Assembly: GCF_963966145.1 (NCBI RefSeq)
Contig: NC_091053.1
Span: 11,842,001-11,906,000, forward strand
Direction of reading: 5' to 3'
Source of the DNA: Tenebrio molitor
Taxonomy: Eukaryota > Arthropoda > Insecta > Coleoptera > Tenebrionidae
Length of the DNA stretch: 64,000 nucleotides
A program made the translations under genes and the position numbers. The notes under the pieces are model-generated. The model was not told the DNA's origin, ran no database searches, and worked only from the letters and a program-made list of their open reading frames with translations. Below are positions 38,101 through 48,978 of this stretch, in pieces. Every line of letters starts with the position of its first letter. The stretch's first letter is position 1.

Positions 38101-39169
38101 AAGCGAATCACAAAAAAATCGGATTGATTTATTTTCTTTTGCTGCATTTATAGTAAAATAACAATTTTCTAACTTACAATTTTCAAATTTTAAGGCACCA
38201 ATAATTCCCAGTTCTCTTGTTGCAATATTATTAGTACATACTTGAAGGTTCAATAATATTAGTAAAGTCTACCAAAATCTAAGGTTTACTTTTTAACGTT
38301 GAACGGCCATCCTGATTTTTTTAATTTTGGCATCTGTCATCCATGCACATGGGCGACTCGTGTCGACTATAGTGGTACCGGTTAAATATTGGGTAATAAT
38401 TTCGTTATTTCGCTTTTTTAAAACCCTTTCTGGCAACTTCTTAATTAATTCTGCAAATATTTTCGATTCATTTAATTTTCCTCTTCCGTCTATTTTTTAT
38501 TTTCTCGCACATCTTTCTTTCTTCAATTTATTTTCTCGCTCTTTCAACACTTGGCACAATCATTTTAATAAAACTTTCACCACCACATCACCCCGCATAA
38601 ATAACGAACTAATGGAATATAATTACGCTATAACTCAACTAAATGGATAATATTTTAATTGACCCATCTTACTCCCTAATTATTCTTTTTCCTCCATTTA
38701 AAGCCACGCCACAACCATTCATCATCCATCGATTCAACTTAAGATACTTGATATTACATTATCATATATTTTTAATGGAACACGACCATTCAAATTAGCT
38801 TTATCGCTACGATCGCAAACATATCTTTACAAAATTCTGTTCCGGAATCACAAAACATGCCTCAAATAATTCATATAATTATAGTAAAATTAATTTGGAC
38901 GGTGTCCATACGCTGTTCAAATATTCATTAATCTACCAACAAAATAATCTACAACATTGCAAACATAATGTTTTCATTTGGCTCAATGCAAAATGGTAAA
39001 AAAGGCAAAACATTTTTTTTAAATTAAGTCATTTTTTTAAATACAATAATTAATATTATTATTTTAGTGAAATTGTGAAATTTTCATTTTCCAAAGAGAT
39101 TTTCTCTCAATCGTGTATTAAATTGTACTAGTATGAAAGTAAAATTTAAAAATCTAGTATTCTATTTGT

Positions 39170-39345
39170 CGAGGATGGAATGCCTCAAGGCACTCTCTCA
39201 GGCCCCACACTCTTCACATTTTATATAAATAGTAAATCAGCTCGTACATTGTGAAATATATTTATCTATCTGTTGATGATAGTGCAGAAAATTTTTAATA
39301 AGTAATAAATAATAGCTTAGAAATTTTCTTTGGTTTTTGCTCAAC
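39170..39345 (+). pseudogene. LINE reverse transcriptase fragment
   Basis: The frame reads VEDGMPQGTLSGPTLFTFYI, the RT motif (GVPQGSxLSPxLFxxYIND) of jockey/CR1-like elements. After a stop and frameshift, YLSVDDSAENF corresponds to the catalytic YADD box. Both are degraded and the rest of the polymerase is absent. Confidence 0.6.
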
Positions 39346-41077
39346 CGTAAAAGGCAACAATTTGTCCACCTAAGTGGTACCATTTATCAAATTGGGCAAA
39401 ATTCTTGGGTCAAAGCGATTCGAAGCGACAATCCTGCAGCAGATCTAGTACCTTCTTTGACCCGAGACCGGAAACGGTCACGCCGCCCCCTGTTATTTGC
39501 CGCCGACGACAAATTAGCCGCGAGCCATCCCAAACCGCCACTTTCCCAAATTCGAGAAACGGCAACGCCGATTCATTCACTCCACTTTTTCTCAATGAAA
39601 TTTTAAGTGTCGTGGGTGTGGCGCCCATTAGTGGCCGATGTTCCGCAGGTCTCCAGCCGGGGGCCAATTCTTCTCACCAGGGCAAAAAATCCTCGACGAA
39701 GATGATGTGTGTTCACAATTGCTGGAAAAATAATTAAAAATAATTGCACACCGTGAGCATAAACAATGTAATAACGGCTGGATAATTAGTGTTTAGCGAA
39801 TATCTGAAATGGTTCGTAATTACGATCGTCGTTTTCGAAGGCAGTTTCAATTATGATTTTCTGATTGCAATCGTGAAATTATACATTTATTTATAAATGA
39901 TTGTATTAATAATGAGTGCGGCTGCAAAGGTTGGTGTGGAGTTTATTGTTTGTTTGGTGATCTTAAAAGCGTGAGCCAAGGACGAATTTGTGCGCCGGTA
40001 ATCAAGAGATAATTTCAATCATTTTGAATTTGTTCACGTTATTGTGCTGTTTCGCAATGATAAATTAGCTGATAATTTACACAGAAACGTTTTTTTTCTT
40101 CAGCGAAAGATATAGTAGGTATCCAAAACTTGTTTTCGTGTTCTAAGAATCAAAATCACACGAAAATTGCTATTTGCAGAATAAATTGACCGCAATAGTT
40201 CTTCTTCGTAAATTTGCACATGTTTAATCAAATGCTGTTGGTAATAAATTGCGCACTGGCGCAATTAATACCGTAGGCAGAATTCTCGAAGTCGTTAATC
40301 ATGTTTTCTTAAGTAAAGTGACATTTATGATTTATATCTAAGATAATTAATTTTCCTTGATTGGTAGGAGTCACTTTAGAAGCATTACCAAGAATCAGAA
40401 AAACTCCAAACAGTGGAAAAACAAGAAATTGCGGTAATTGTAACGTGACAAGTTTGGAATGAAGTCCAATGTCATTTTGTGCCTCTTGGTGTTGCTCAAA
40501 GATTTTTCTTGAGACTTCAGAGAACCGGTATTGGCGAAGATGCGGAATCTTGATAACAAAGTCATTTAGCAAATGGTACTTAGAAGATAACTCAATAAGA
40601 AAAAACCCAGAATTATTTCGTAACTTCTACTTTGGTTTTAAAACATTATTGCTGAGGTTTGATGTGACGCGAAGTACTGTTGGCTTACGAATCTAGGAAA
40701 TATTCTTTTATGCTCGGGTTCCATTTTAGTTAACAGCTGGTTCGGTTTAAATTACTCTTGAGAGGACTCTAGTGCGTTGTACTAGTAGTTTGTTCCATCA
40801 GTGACCAATCTGAAACCTTCGAAGGACTCATTGACCTAGAGCAGCTGATGTTGACAAACGCAGAAGATATTTCGTCATGATAAGATCTTCAATCAGGGAT
40901 TGTCCCAAGGCAAACACAATTTGTCCAACACAATTTGATTTGGTTCAGTTATACGAAGCAAAATTTGGACTTTTGGAAAATTGGTTTTAAAGACGAGAAG
41001 TAGCTCATTGTTTTTCACATACAAGAAGTACTGACAGCAACGATAACAGTATTGTATCTTTTTTTTTTGTCTGATAA
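39346..41077. other. Non-coding region, nothing firm
   Basis: The GC-rich patch at 39,400-39,740 is open in several frames, but none gives a recognisable protein. The rest is AT-rich without structure. Confidence 0.4.
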
Positions 41078-42780
41078 TGCCCTACAGGCTTTCCAATTCC
41101 TGCATTCAACAATTAAAAAAAAAGATAACATTTTTGTCTATCCCCACCCCTTTCTTTTTCCATTCTGTCCCTTCTTTTCCATATCTCTTTCATCCATCCT
41201 ATCTCTCTTCCGCCTTCATTCAATATTTCTTCCCGTTCCTTTCTCTCTCTCTCATTTCGCTACCTGCATTCCACATGTGCTCATTGTTTCTTTTTCCTTA
41301 TAGCACATTCTGCATCTTCTTTCCTCTTCTTCCATCCAATACCTGTTCTCTCCCTCCTCGTTCCCACATCTAAATCTCGCCATCATTTTTCTCTCTCTTG
41401 CACTCTCTCTCCTCAGGTACTCCCGAATTTCCTCTGTCACACACCTCTCATACTCCCTATTTTATCTGGATCCTTTCATTCTCTCCCCTCTTTCTTGTTT
41501 ATCTGTGTCATTTTCCCTTTCACTCAGCTCTACATTCATCCATCTTCCTTTTGCCCTCAATCTCTCCACTTCTTCACTGGAATACCTCCTTCCATCCATT
41601 TTGTCCTCAAACTTTACCGTTCTTTTTCCCGTTTTCACTCTCAGCCTATTTCTCTTGCAATCTCTCTCACTCTGTAACCTGGGGTTTCTCTGTCCCTGCT
41701 AGCACCCATCTCAAATATTTTTCTTGCACTCTCTCTAACTCGTTTTGTTCTTTTCATCCATAGATACATCACTATACTCTCTATCATAGATACATCACTA
41801 TACTCTCTATCATGTTCTCGAACATCATCATTCCCCTCCTGAAATCATCTCCCGACTTTCTCTCTTTTATTCCCCAAACACATGCCATTGCCTCATTTGC
41901 TTTTTTCACTATTTCTCTGATATGTGCCTTATCCGTGGTTCTTTCATTGTAACCTGGTGTTTCTCTGTCTACTCCTAACACCCATCTCAAATATTTTTCT
42001 TGCACTCCTTCTACCTCCTCTTGTTCCATCCATCCCCAGATCTCTACCCCGTACATCAATATTCGTACACTCTCTATCATGCTCTCATCATTCTCCTCCT
42101 GAAATTACCTTCCCACTTTCTCTCTCCTATTCCCTACACACATTCCACATCTTGTTTGCTTTCCTCACTATCTCTCCGATGTGTGCCTTATCCGTGGCTC
42201 TTTCGTAGAATGTGTAGCCCAAGTATTTGAATTCTTTTACTCTTTATATTTTCCTTCTTTCCCAGTGGCACTCATTCTCTTCACTCTTCCTCTTTCTCTT
42301 GTTGAACACCATCATTTTCGTCTTCTCGACATTCACTTACTTATAGCTTTTTCTTCCTCACATACTTTCCCAGGCTCTTCATCATTTCTTTCATTTCTTT
42401 TACGCTCTTTCCCACAATTACCATGTCATCCGCAAACGCCAGGCTCCAAACCTTCTCTCTTTTTACCACACTCTTCCCTGCTTGTGCTTTCTTTAACATT
42501 TCATCCATATCTGCCACATATATGTAAATAGCAGGGGACTGAGCTGGCAGTCCTATCTCACTCGCTTTGTTGCCTCAAACCATTCTCCTTCTTTCTTTCC
42601 CGCTTTCACTTTGTTTAATTTAATTCATTCGTTTTTAAATGATCCAGGATGTATACATTGTCCATAGTACCCCTTCCCTCTCTGAATCCTCCTTGACTGT
42701 ATCATTTCCTTTTCCTCAATCTCTCTGTTCATCCTTTCGCTCAAAATTGACGCATAACAGTACTGTATTTCCACCAAATA
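41078..42780 (-). pseudogene. LINE family L1A, copy A: 3' half with reverse transcriptase, broken
   Basis: Reading the minus strand: ILSERMNREIEEKEMIQ, then (shifted) TMDNVYILDH, then a damaged SPLL box near 42,550. FADDMVIVGKS (catalytic box, near 42,435) and VNVEKTKMMVFNKRK follow. The connection domain reads YGVEIWGWMEQEEVEGVQEK, then YLRWVLGVDRETPGY. The C terminus is ARFRCGNEEG...YW..EEERRCRMC. These are motifs of an APE-type insect LINE. The 3' end is at 41,078 (on the plus strand TGCCCTACAGGCTTTCC). Frameshifts, stops and an internal tandem duplication disable it. ORF1, endonuclease and the RT N terminus are missing, as expected from 5' truncation. Confidence 0.8.
41673..42190. repeat. 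Internal tandem duplication within LINE copy A
   Basis: The segment beginning TGTAACCTGG at 41,673 recurs at 41,949 (about 276 bp apart), sharing CACCCATCTCAAATATTTTT. A separate exact 26-bp repeat starting TAGATACATCACTATACTCT lies at 41,761 and 41,787. Confidence 0.7.
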
Positions 42781-45553
42781 AAAATAATCTTTCATTTTCA
42801 ACACGAAAGCAACACATTTCATCTTTTTGCATACACCTAACAATCTCTTCTGATGATTTTTGTTTCCAACCGACATTCAACCTGAAAGACTGGATCTCTA
42901 GAATTATTTCACCACAACAAATACAAACATGTGCAAAAATCACAAGTTCAACACCTCATTAGCAATTCCTTTCCAAATAGCGTTGTTTTGATTTTTCTTT
43001 GCTTTTGTTTGATTACATACATTTTTTTTGAATCTATATTCAAATTGACCATTGCTCCCTTATTTAGGGAACGTATGACACTGATTTTGACACTTCCTTC
43101 AAGCTATAAAAAGGATACCTTAACTCTTTCAGGTTTTAAGAAAATCGCAACAAACTAGGATCGTAGCGAAGTCATCCTAGAGACATCTAAAAGTCACTAT
43201 GAAATTTTTCAATGCAATTTTTAGTTAAATCTGATTGATAATAAAAATTTTCTTGATTTCAGCAAGAGTAGTCCAAGTGATCGTAAAACTCGCCTTATTT
43301 GTCCCACTCAAGACTTAATTAAAGGAAAAGCACGCTCAATCTAAAACTCGGTTATATTTTCTTCTTTTTTTTTGCTTCACCTCCAAGGTTTGCACCATTT
43401 CGGCCAACCGAACTCCACGCCTGGTACACCTCTAATTACACTTTTAATTGCCAGGCGTGAGATTAAATAATTGTCGAAAGGAAGAGTGAACTAACCGAAT
43501 CAGAACAACATTTTCAATAACAAAGCGCTGCCGAAAACAAATTACGGATAATGGTGCCAATTACGATTTAATTAATTTTTAGAGAGGAGCCAAATCTGGA
43601 TTAGCATATTGTGCACGAATGGTGTTGCGTTACGTGCAATTAAATTAAGTAACAACAATAAATTAAAAAGTTTGCTATTTGAAAGAGCTATTAACTAAGA
43701 GCGATTACGCTGCTTCATGGTGCGGCGGGCGCGGACGTCTTCCGCTCTACGGGGCCCAGCTCTGGACTTCCCGCTGGTGTGTACTCTTTAATTCTCGCCA
43801 GATTCGGTTGTTTCGACGGCTTCTGGGCAGCTCTCAGACTGACGACCAATGGTCCTTTGATGGCAGGTTGTGAGTTTCTGTACCGGCTCGACGATTGGTA
43901 TCTGTGATGGCACAAAAATGGTCATACCATGATGGCTATATAGCAGAATCGAAATTGCTTTCGTTATCTATAATTTCAGTAAATATCAATCGAGTCTAGT
44001 GGGGTCTTAATGACAGAGTAGACGACTGCGCTGATATCAGTCCCATCTTTGAATATAATAAATTGGTTTGGAATATCACGTAAAAGAATTAAACACAACG
44101 TTCAGCCGTCCTTTTACTTATCTTATTTTAACTATAACTTTAATGTTCATCTGTTGGTGTGGACCATGCGGGTGGTCAATAAGGTTCGAATCGGTGCGGT
44201 CAAGAGGAACGAAGAGGTCTGCTGTGTCACTTGGAAAGCAGCCTCTTATTTTGTCATTACAAGGAGTCTATGACTGGTATTATACACTCAGTATGATGCT
44301 AAGAACGGTTGGACGCGGATGGAAGAGCGCCATTGGTCCCCGTTGATTGCTGGGTGCTCGTCCCATCCAATTATTGTATAAAACGTGGTCGAGCGCTGGA
44401 TATTTATTATGGTTAATGTCATATCGTGAAAATATCATTTTGTTAGAGAGGCCCCGCTAAAAACTCCATGCCATGGGAACGGCAATTATTTTTAAATGAC
44501 ATTTTAATTTCCCAAGTGCTATTTTCGACTCTTAGAATGACTAAGGGTTCGACTGTGGACCTTTTCTTCACGTCTGCAGGTCCACTGACACTTACAAAAA
44601 CGTTTAATCGTTTGCTAATTTTTTCGCAGATATTTTACGCAAATTTATATATCACAGTTGTGATTCTTGTATTTGTATTAGCAAATTAAACAATCAACAT
44701 CTTTCGTTCATGGTGTTGTTAAATTAGGCTGTGAGAATTAATTAAATTATAACAACAATACTTATTTAACCATTAAACACAATCGTTGCGGTCATAATAC
44801 TAATTTTTAACATCACTGACGAGATAAGTTTTGTCGAAATTTGCTATTGTTCTCTGATGATTCCATAGTGGTTTAAAAATACAAACAAATAAATAAAATG
44901 GTAATGTGAATTTAAGATAATAGAATAATCTAGTAGAATCATATCTATTTGTAAAAAGATTTAATTTTTATTGTCAAAATGTAATTTCTTCTGAAAGGAG
45001 TGTTGATGTTCGAAGGATCTCTCAGTGGTAAGTGCTCACTTCATTTAATAATTTTCTAAATGACAAGAAGTATTTGTTTTGGTTCTTGTGTTAAAAACAG
45101 TAGACAGGGAATCCTGCTAAAATAATTGTAATGGCCATCATGATGCCCGCGTGGCGTGGCGTTAATTAACAACTAACTTGTTTCTTATTATTTGGGCAAT
45201 TTTGTTGCCTATCTATCTGATTCGCATAATATTGAATGAGAAATTAATTAAGTTGATTATTTTTTCATGTTTATAACTTCCAATAATTCATCAGCATTTT
45301 TGATCACATGTTCAAATCTGTCCAATCGTGTCATTATTATAGTGAGAATAATCTAAGTACATTATCCAAGTGAGAATAATTATAGTTCGTATTTTGTTTT
45401 AATTTTTCTTTAGTGACAACGTATTTTTCAATTTGACAGTAAGTGTCATCAATTGCTGAACATGAACGAAGAAACGATTCAGTGCGATAATATAATTTTT
45501 TTTTGTATTTTTGATTTTGTACTCATGAAAAAATAATCCTACGAATACCCCTC
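42781..45553. other. Non-coding region, nothing firm
   Basis: No gene recognised. GC-rich segments at 43,700-43,890 and 44,150-44,350 lack recognisable domains. A frame reading NWFGISRKRI near 44,060 was considered as a homeodomain remnant and rejected. Confidence 0.4.
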
Positions 45554-45719
45554 GAGAGTGAGAATAAATAGAAAATAATTCTCCAGATTCTTTCTCAAAC
45601 TTGTTGCCAGATGGCAATAGCCACTCGAGCCCTCCGGGCTCTCGTGTCTATTGCCTGGCAACAAATTTTCGAAAATCTGTCGAATTATTTTCAATTTATT
45701 CTCACTCTCTTGTGATATT
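45554..45719. repeat. Fold-back element with GC-rich palindromic centre
   Basis: The arms run from GAGAGTGAGAATAAATAGAA (inverted on the right as GAGAGTGAGAATAAATTGAA) inward. They pass TTGTTGCCAG and GGCAATAG to a CGAGCCCTCCGGGCTCTCG centre. Arms are about 75 bp with some mismatches and there is no coding capacity. The architecture resembles the F2 elements at 19,767 and 60,600. Confidence 0.75.
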
Positions 45720-46212
45720 ATTACAGATAATATTTAATGAGAAGATGTAAAATTCTACTTTAGTTATGAGTAGTATGCATTACATATTTTCAGAGCTTGA
45801 CAATATTGAATTGTGTCGGATGTTTTAGTAAGTAGGTCGTTTCACTGTTGTCATTTATAGTTGCGTTCTTCTGTACGTTGTTTTATAATTCCTAATTATG
45901 AAAAAATCCCCCGGAAAAACTTCACCCAAGTAATTTCAACACGTATGACAGATATGTCTCAATGCTTTTTTATCTGTATTTTCAAAAGTATGTTTTAATC
46001 GAAACGAGTTACAAATGTGTGTTTTATCTAGTTTTATCCCCGCACCCAATCAAAATTAAAATTTCTATACGTTGGGTTTCTGTTAAATGAGCCATTTTCG
46101 AAAACGTTTTTAAAACAAATAACACATACGAATGAAATTGACGGTACCATTTGACTGTTTGATTTACGTAGGTACTTGATTTTTGACTTGTTTTTGTTCG
46201 TTATAAAATTTA
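45720..46212. other. AT-rich DNA, nothing recognised
   Basis: No gene or repeat structure seen. Confidence 0.4.
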
Positions 46213-46228
46213 TTTTTTTCAACTTTAT
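46213..46228. repeat. Target site duplication, 3' side of retroelement
   Basis: TTTTTTTCAACTTTAT, identical to 48,439-48,454. Marks the 3' border of the minus-strand insertion. Confidence 0.8.
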
Positions 46229-48433
46229 CCATATTAAGTATAACATAATTACATAAACATTTTTGTTTTATAATACAAAAATTTCCGATAATATTGCGGA
46301 ATCTGGAAAAGTGCCCCGAATGCTTGCAGCGTTTCCACGTTGAATGGCAAGGGAAATCCTCTCGAAAAGGAATTTCTTTGATTTTGAATCGCCTGATTCC
46401 GCGATAAGTCGGTTTCCGATGACATTAATGAAATCGATGGCTTCTTTGCACCAAGGGCCTAAGGTTTCAAATGCTAAACCTTTAAACACGTAGTTTGACG
46501 AAATGATTGAACTATATTTGCTATGTTTGCGTTTGCAAGCCATTTCAGCGGCAAAACCTGAGACTTCAGATGATTTCAATACGTAACTGTCTGCAAGTGT
46601 ATCTACAACAGTAACGTCCCAAACCAAAGGTTGACCTTTAATCCACGGTACTAAAGTCATCCCATCTGGGCGTTTTCCGTCATCCCGAGACAGTCCGTTT
46701 GGTTCTAAAGTTGAATTCACATGAATTGAAGTTAAAGACCGATTGATAATGGAATTAATTTCAGTGTGTCTTGAAAATCTACCACTGCTTTTGAAACAAC
46801 TTAGACCGTGGGTGCCAATTTCGTCAACTTTCGCATTGCATTTGCAAATATGAGGTGTACAAAGATTACAACCCAATCTTAAACCAATACAAACTTGGAA
46901 GGAAGTGTTATCTAAAAGAGTACCAATATTAGGAGAAGGTATTGCATGTAACCAAGATCCTGATTCTCTGCATTGCAAAGCTTTAAAACGAGCCAAGTCT
47001 CTAGGTGAATTAAAGATTAAGTCATTGGCAATTATTCCTTTGATATTAATATTATCCCAATTCTTCTGAAATTGTGGAATTGTTGGTATTTCGTTCTCAT
47101 TTGCTACACCCCAGGCTGCTAAAGCTTCATCATAATGGTGAATATTAAGCTCATTATCCTTTGAGTTTAGTAATAAAGAAACAAGCTTTTTAACCCCATT
47201 AATTGAAGATAGGAAAGCAGGGAGGCAAATATCGGAAATGCGACGAATTCCCAGACCACCAAATCTAATCGGTAAAGTGGACTGACGCCATTGTAAATCA
47301 GTTAAACGTAAATTAAGTATTCTCTCTAAACAAGACTTTAAAGAAGAATCAATTGAATTAACATAATTAGAAAATTTCCAAAATGGAGTTGTTCTTAATA
47401 AAAAATTAAATTTTGGTATGAAAAGACAGTTTTTGATTAAAGTATAAGCCACGTGTCTGTTAAGGAGTTCAGCTTTGTTTAAAAGATTTTCAACTGTAAT
47501 TATAGTTTTTTCGACGGTGTTTTTGAAACCTTGGTCAAAGATTGGAGAGCCTAAAAGAGATAAACTTTCTCGGTCACAGATTTTAATGCCTGGTGCTAAA
47601 TTTTGAAATTCCTTTATGACTTTTAAATCTGTGTCTCCAGAACAGCAAAAGATCTCGCATTTGTTAAAGTTTAATTCAAGGCCAATTTCCTGAGATAAAT
47701 TTATAACTTTCTTAAAGTCGGATAAAACTACTTCTGGGTAATCAGCTAGGGTTCCATCATCTAAATACCATATATTCATTTGAGAATCCAAAGATAAAAT
47801 AATTGGTTGAATGGCAAGACTAAAAATCATGGGACCGCAGGGATCTCCTTGCTGAGCTCCAACAGAAGAAGAAATTAAATGATTACCGAAAAATAAAGTT
47901 GAAGGATTTCTATAGCATTGATAAAGGTAAGGGTACAGAAGTGGGGTATGACATTGGACTTCTTTCAGAATACAATCCCGTTCGACTGAGTTAAAGGCAT
48001 TTTTGAAATCTAATTTAAGAAGAACTTTGCCACGGTTTTGATCGTTATTAACAAAGGTTCGTGTGGTATGAATTGCTGCTTCGCATCCTAGTTTAGTTGC
48101 AACTCCAAGTTGGTGTGGAGATAAATACGAATTTACAATATTTCGACTTTGAAAACAGGCTAGCTTTGAGGTCAATCTTCGCAAACAGTTTCCGATAGCG
48201 ATCGGTCTAATTCCTCCATCTTTTTTGTTAAGAGCACATAAAGACGCGCCATACAATAAATGACAGATTTCTGAAGGAAGTTGCCCAGATAATAAAAAAT
48301 TGCACAGTTTGGTTAAAGCTCTTAGTGCCTTCTGACCTGCTTCACCCGCTGACAAAGATATGATATCTTTCAAGTATTGTGGTCTCATGCCATCTAAACC
48401 TGGTGAAGAACCGGCAGGAAATGAACTGATAGC
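46229..48433 (-). mobile_element. 5'-truncated non-LTR retroelement
   Basis: The insertion is bounded by an exact 16-bp duplication (ATAAAGTTGAAAAAAA on the minus strand), as made by target-primed reverse transcription. Its 5' end (48,433) falls inside the protein frame, the usual product of incomplete reverse transcription. Five extra A residues sit between the 5' duplication and the element. The 3' trailer after the stop is only about 39 bases and carries no poly(A), unlike jockey-type LINEs. Confidence 0.8.
46268..48433 (-). CDS. Reverse transcriptase with C-terminal endonuclease-like domain (5' truncated)
   Basis: About 720 codons are open without a break. RT motifs in order: SSPGLDGMRPQYLKD near the N end; KKDGGIRPIAIGNCLRR; LKLDFKNAFNSVERD (catalytic Asp); SSVGAQQGDPCGPMIFSLAI; WYLDDGTL (catalytic pair in a YLDD rather than YADD box); LELNFNKCEIF; and LLGSPI. 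After a long thumb region come a Cys/His cluster (CNLC...CKCNAKVDEIGTHGLSC) and KRPDGMTLVPW...LVWDVTVVDT. The latter resembles the PD-(D/E)XK restriction-like endonuclease of R2-type elements. Proteins of this layout occur in many invertebrate genomes; I cannot name the clade. The apparent start, TTG in the flanking A-rich duplication, is not real: the element begins mid-protein at AISSFPAG, so it has no promoter or ATG of its own. Absence of stops argues for recent insertion. Confidence 0.8.
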   Translation of the reverse strand, partial: AISSFPAGSSPGLDGMRPQYLKDIISLSAGEAGQKALRALTKLCNFLLSGQLPSEICHLLYGASLCALNKKDGGIRPIAIGNCLRRLTSKLACFQSRNIVNSYLSPHQLGVATKLGCEAAIHTTRTFVNNDQNRGKVLLKLDFKNAFNSVERDCILKEVQCHTPLLYPYLYQCYRNPSTLFFGNHLISSSVGAQQGDPCGPMIFSLAIQPIILSLDSQMNIWYLDDGTLADYPEVVLSDFKKVINLSQEIGLELNFNKCEIFCCSGDTDLKVIKEFQNLAPGIKICDRESLSLLGSPIFDQGFKNTVEKTIITVENLLNKAELLNRHVAYTLIKNCLFIPKFNFLLRTTPFWKFSNYVNSIDSSLKSCLERILNLRLTDLQWRQSTLPIRFGGLGIRRISDICLPAFLSSINGVKKLVSLLLNSKDNELNIHHYDEALAAWGVANENEIPTIPQFQKNWDNINIKGIIANDLIFNSPRDLARFKALQCRESGSWLHAIPSPNIGTLLDNTSFQVCIGLRLGCNLCTPHICKCNAKVDEIGTHGLSCFKSSGRFSRHTEINSIINRSLTSIHVNSTLEPNGLSRDDGKRPDGMTLVPWIKGQPLVWDVTVVDTLADSYVLKSSEVSGFAAEMACKRKHSKYSSIISSNYVFKGLAFETLGPWCKEAIDFINVIGNRLIAESGDSKSKKFLFERISLAIQRGNAASIRGTFPDSAILSEIFVL

Positions 48434-48438
48434 TTTTT

Positions 48439-48454
48439 TTTTTTTCAACTTTAT
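48439..48454. repeat. Target site duplication, 5' side of retroelement
   Basis: TTTTTTTCAACTTTAT, the partner of 46,213-46,228, inside a longer T run. Confidence 0.8.
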
Positions 48455-48908
48455 TATTTTTTTCTCAATAATTTCCTTATGTAAGATAACAAAATTTTTA
48501 TACTGTTGTTTAGAAAAATAAAAGGACTATCAGAATCAATAAAAAAATTGGGGCTTACCAGTTTAAAAAAAATATATTGATGACGTCATCACTCGAAAAC
48601 AAATGACTGCTTGGAATTTTATTTGATATTAAAATATGTATTTTTATAAACTAAAATTGACCTGTCCAAAGATTTTTTTGAAAAAAATTTTGTTAAATTT
48701 TTAATGAATTTATTTCATACTTTTTCCGCTCACTGTATAACGTTTGCATTTATTGAGCGATCCCATTTTTGTTCACCATTTCCCGTAATCATCAAATCTG
48801 TAAACACCGAAGAAGCTTTTTGTTTGGAATTGTTTCCAAACAAAACCAATGGAATCTCAGTAGTCTGAATTGGACCCCATTTTATTTATATTTTTATCAA
48901 TAACAAGA

Positions 48909-48978
48909 ATATAGCCTAAGGGAGTACGTTTCGGCTCAGGGACGCGAGGGTCGCGGGTTCGATTCCGACCCAGGGCGA
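48909..48978 (+). repeat. tRNA-derived SINE fragment
   Basis: An A-box-like TAGCCTAAGGGAG at 48,912 and a perfect B box GGTTCGATTCC at about 48,956 are spaced as in tRNA-derived RNA polymerase III promoters. The flanking arms do not pair well into a cloverleaf, so a SINE head is more likely than a working tRNA gene. Confidence 0.45.

Noticed and set aside
41052..42531. Several plus-strand Ser/Pro/Phe-rich frames
   Set aside because: They are antisense to LINE copy A; the Glu/Lys/Arg-rich minus-strand coding reads as Ser/Phe/Leu-rich on the opposite strand.
44049..44130. Frame with NWFGISRKRI resembling TALE/PBC homeodomain helix 3 (NWFGNKRIRYKKN)
   Set aside because: Match needs a gap, upstream homeodomain helices are absent, and no splice sites frame it; most likely chance.
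48434..48448. Start of the RT protein at the TTG within the A-rich junction
   Set aside because: The codons lie in the target duplication and added A residues, not in the element.
48909..48978. Functional tRNA gene
   Set aside because: T-arm and acceptor stems do not pair; only promoter boxes are preserved.
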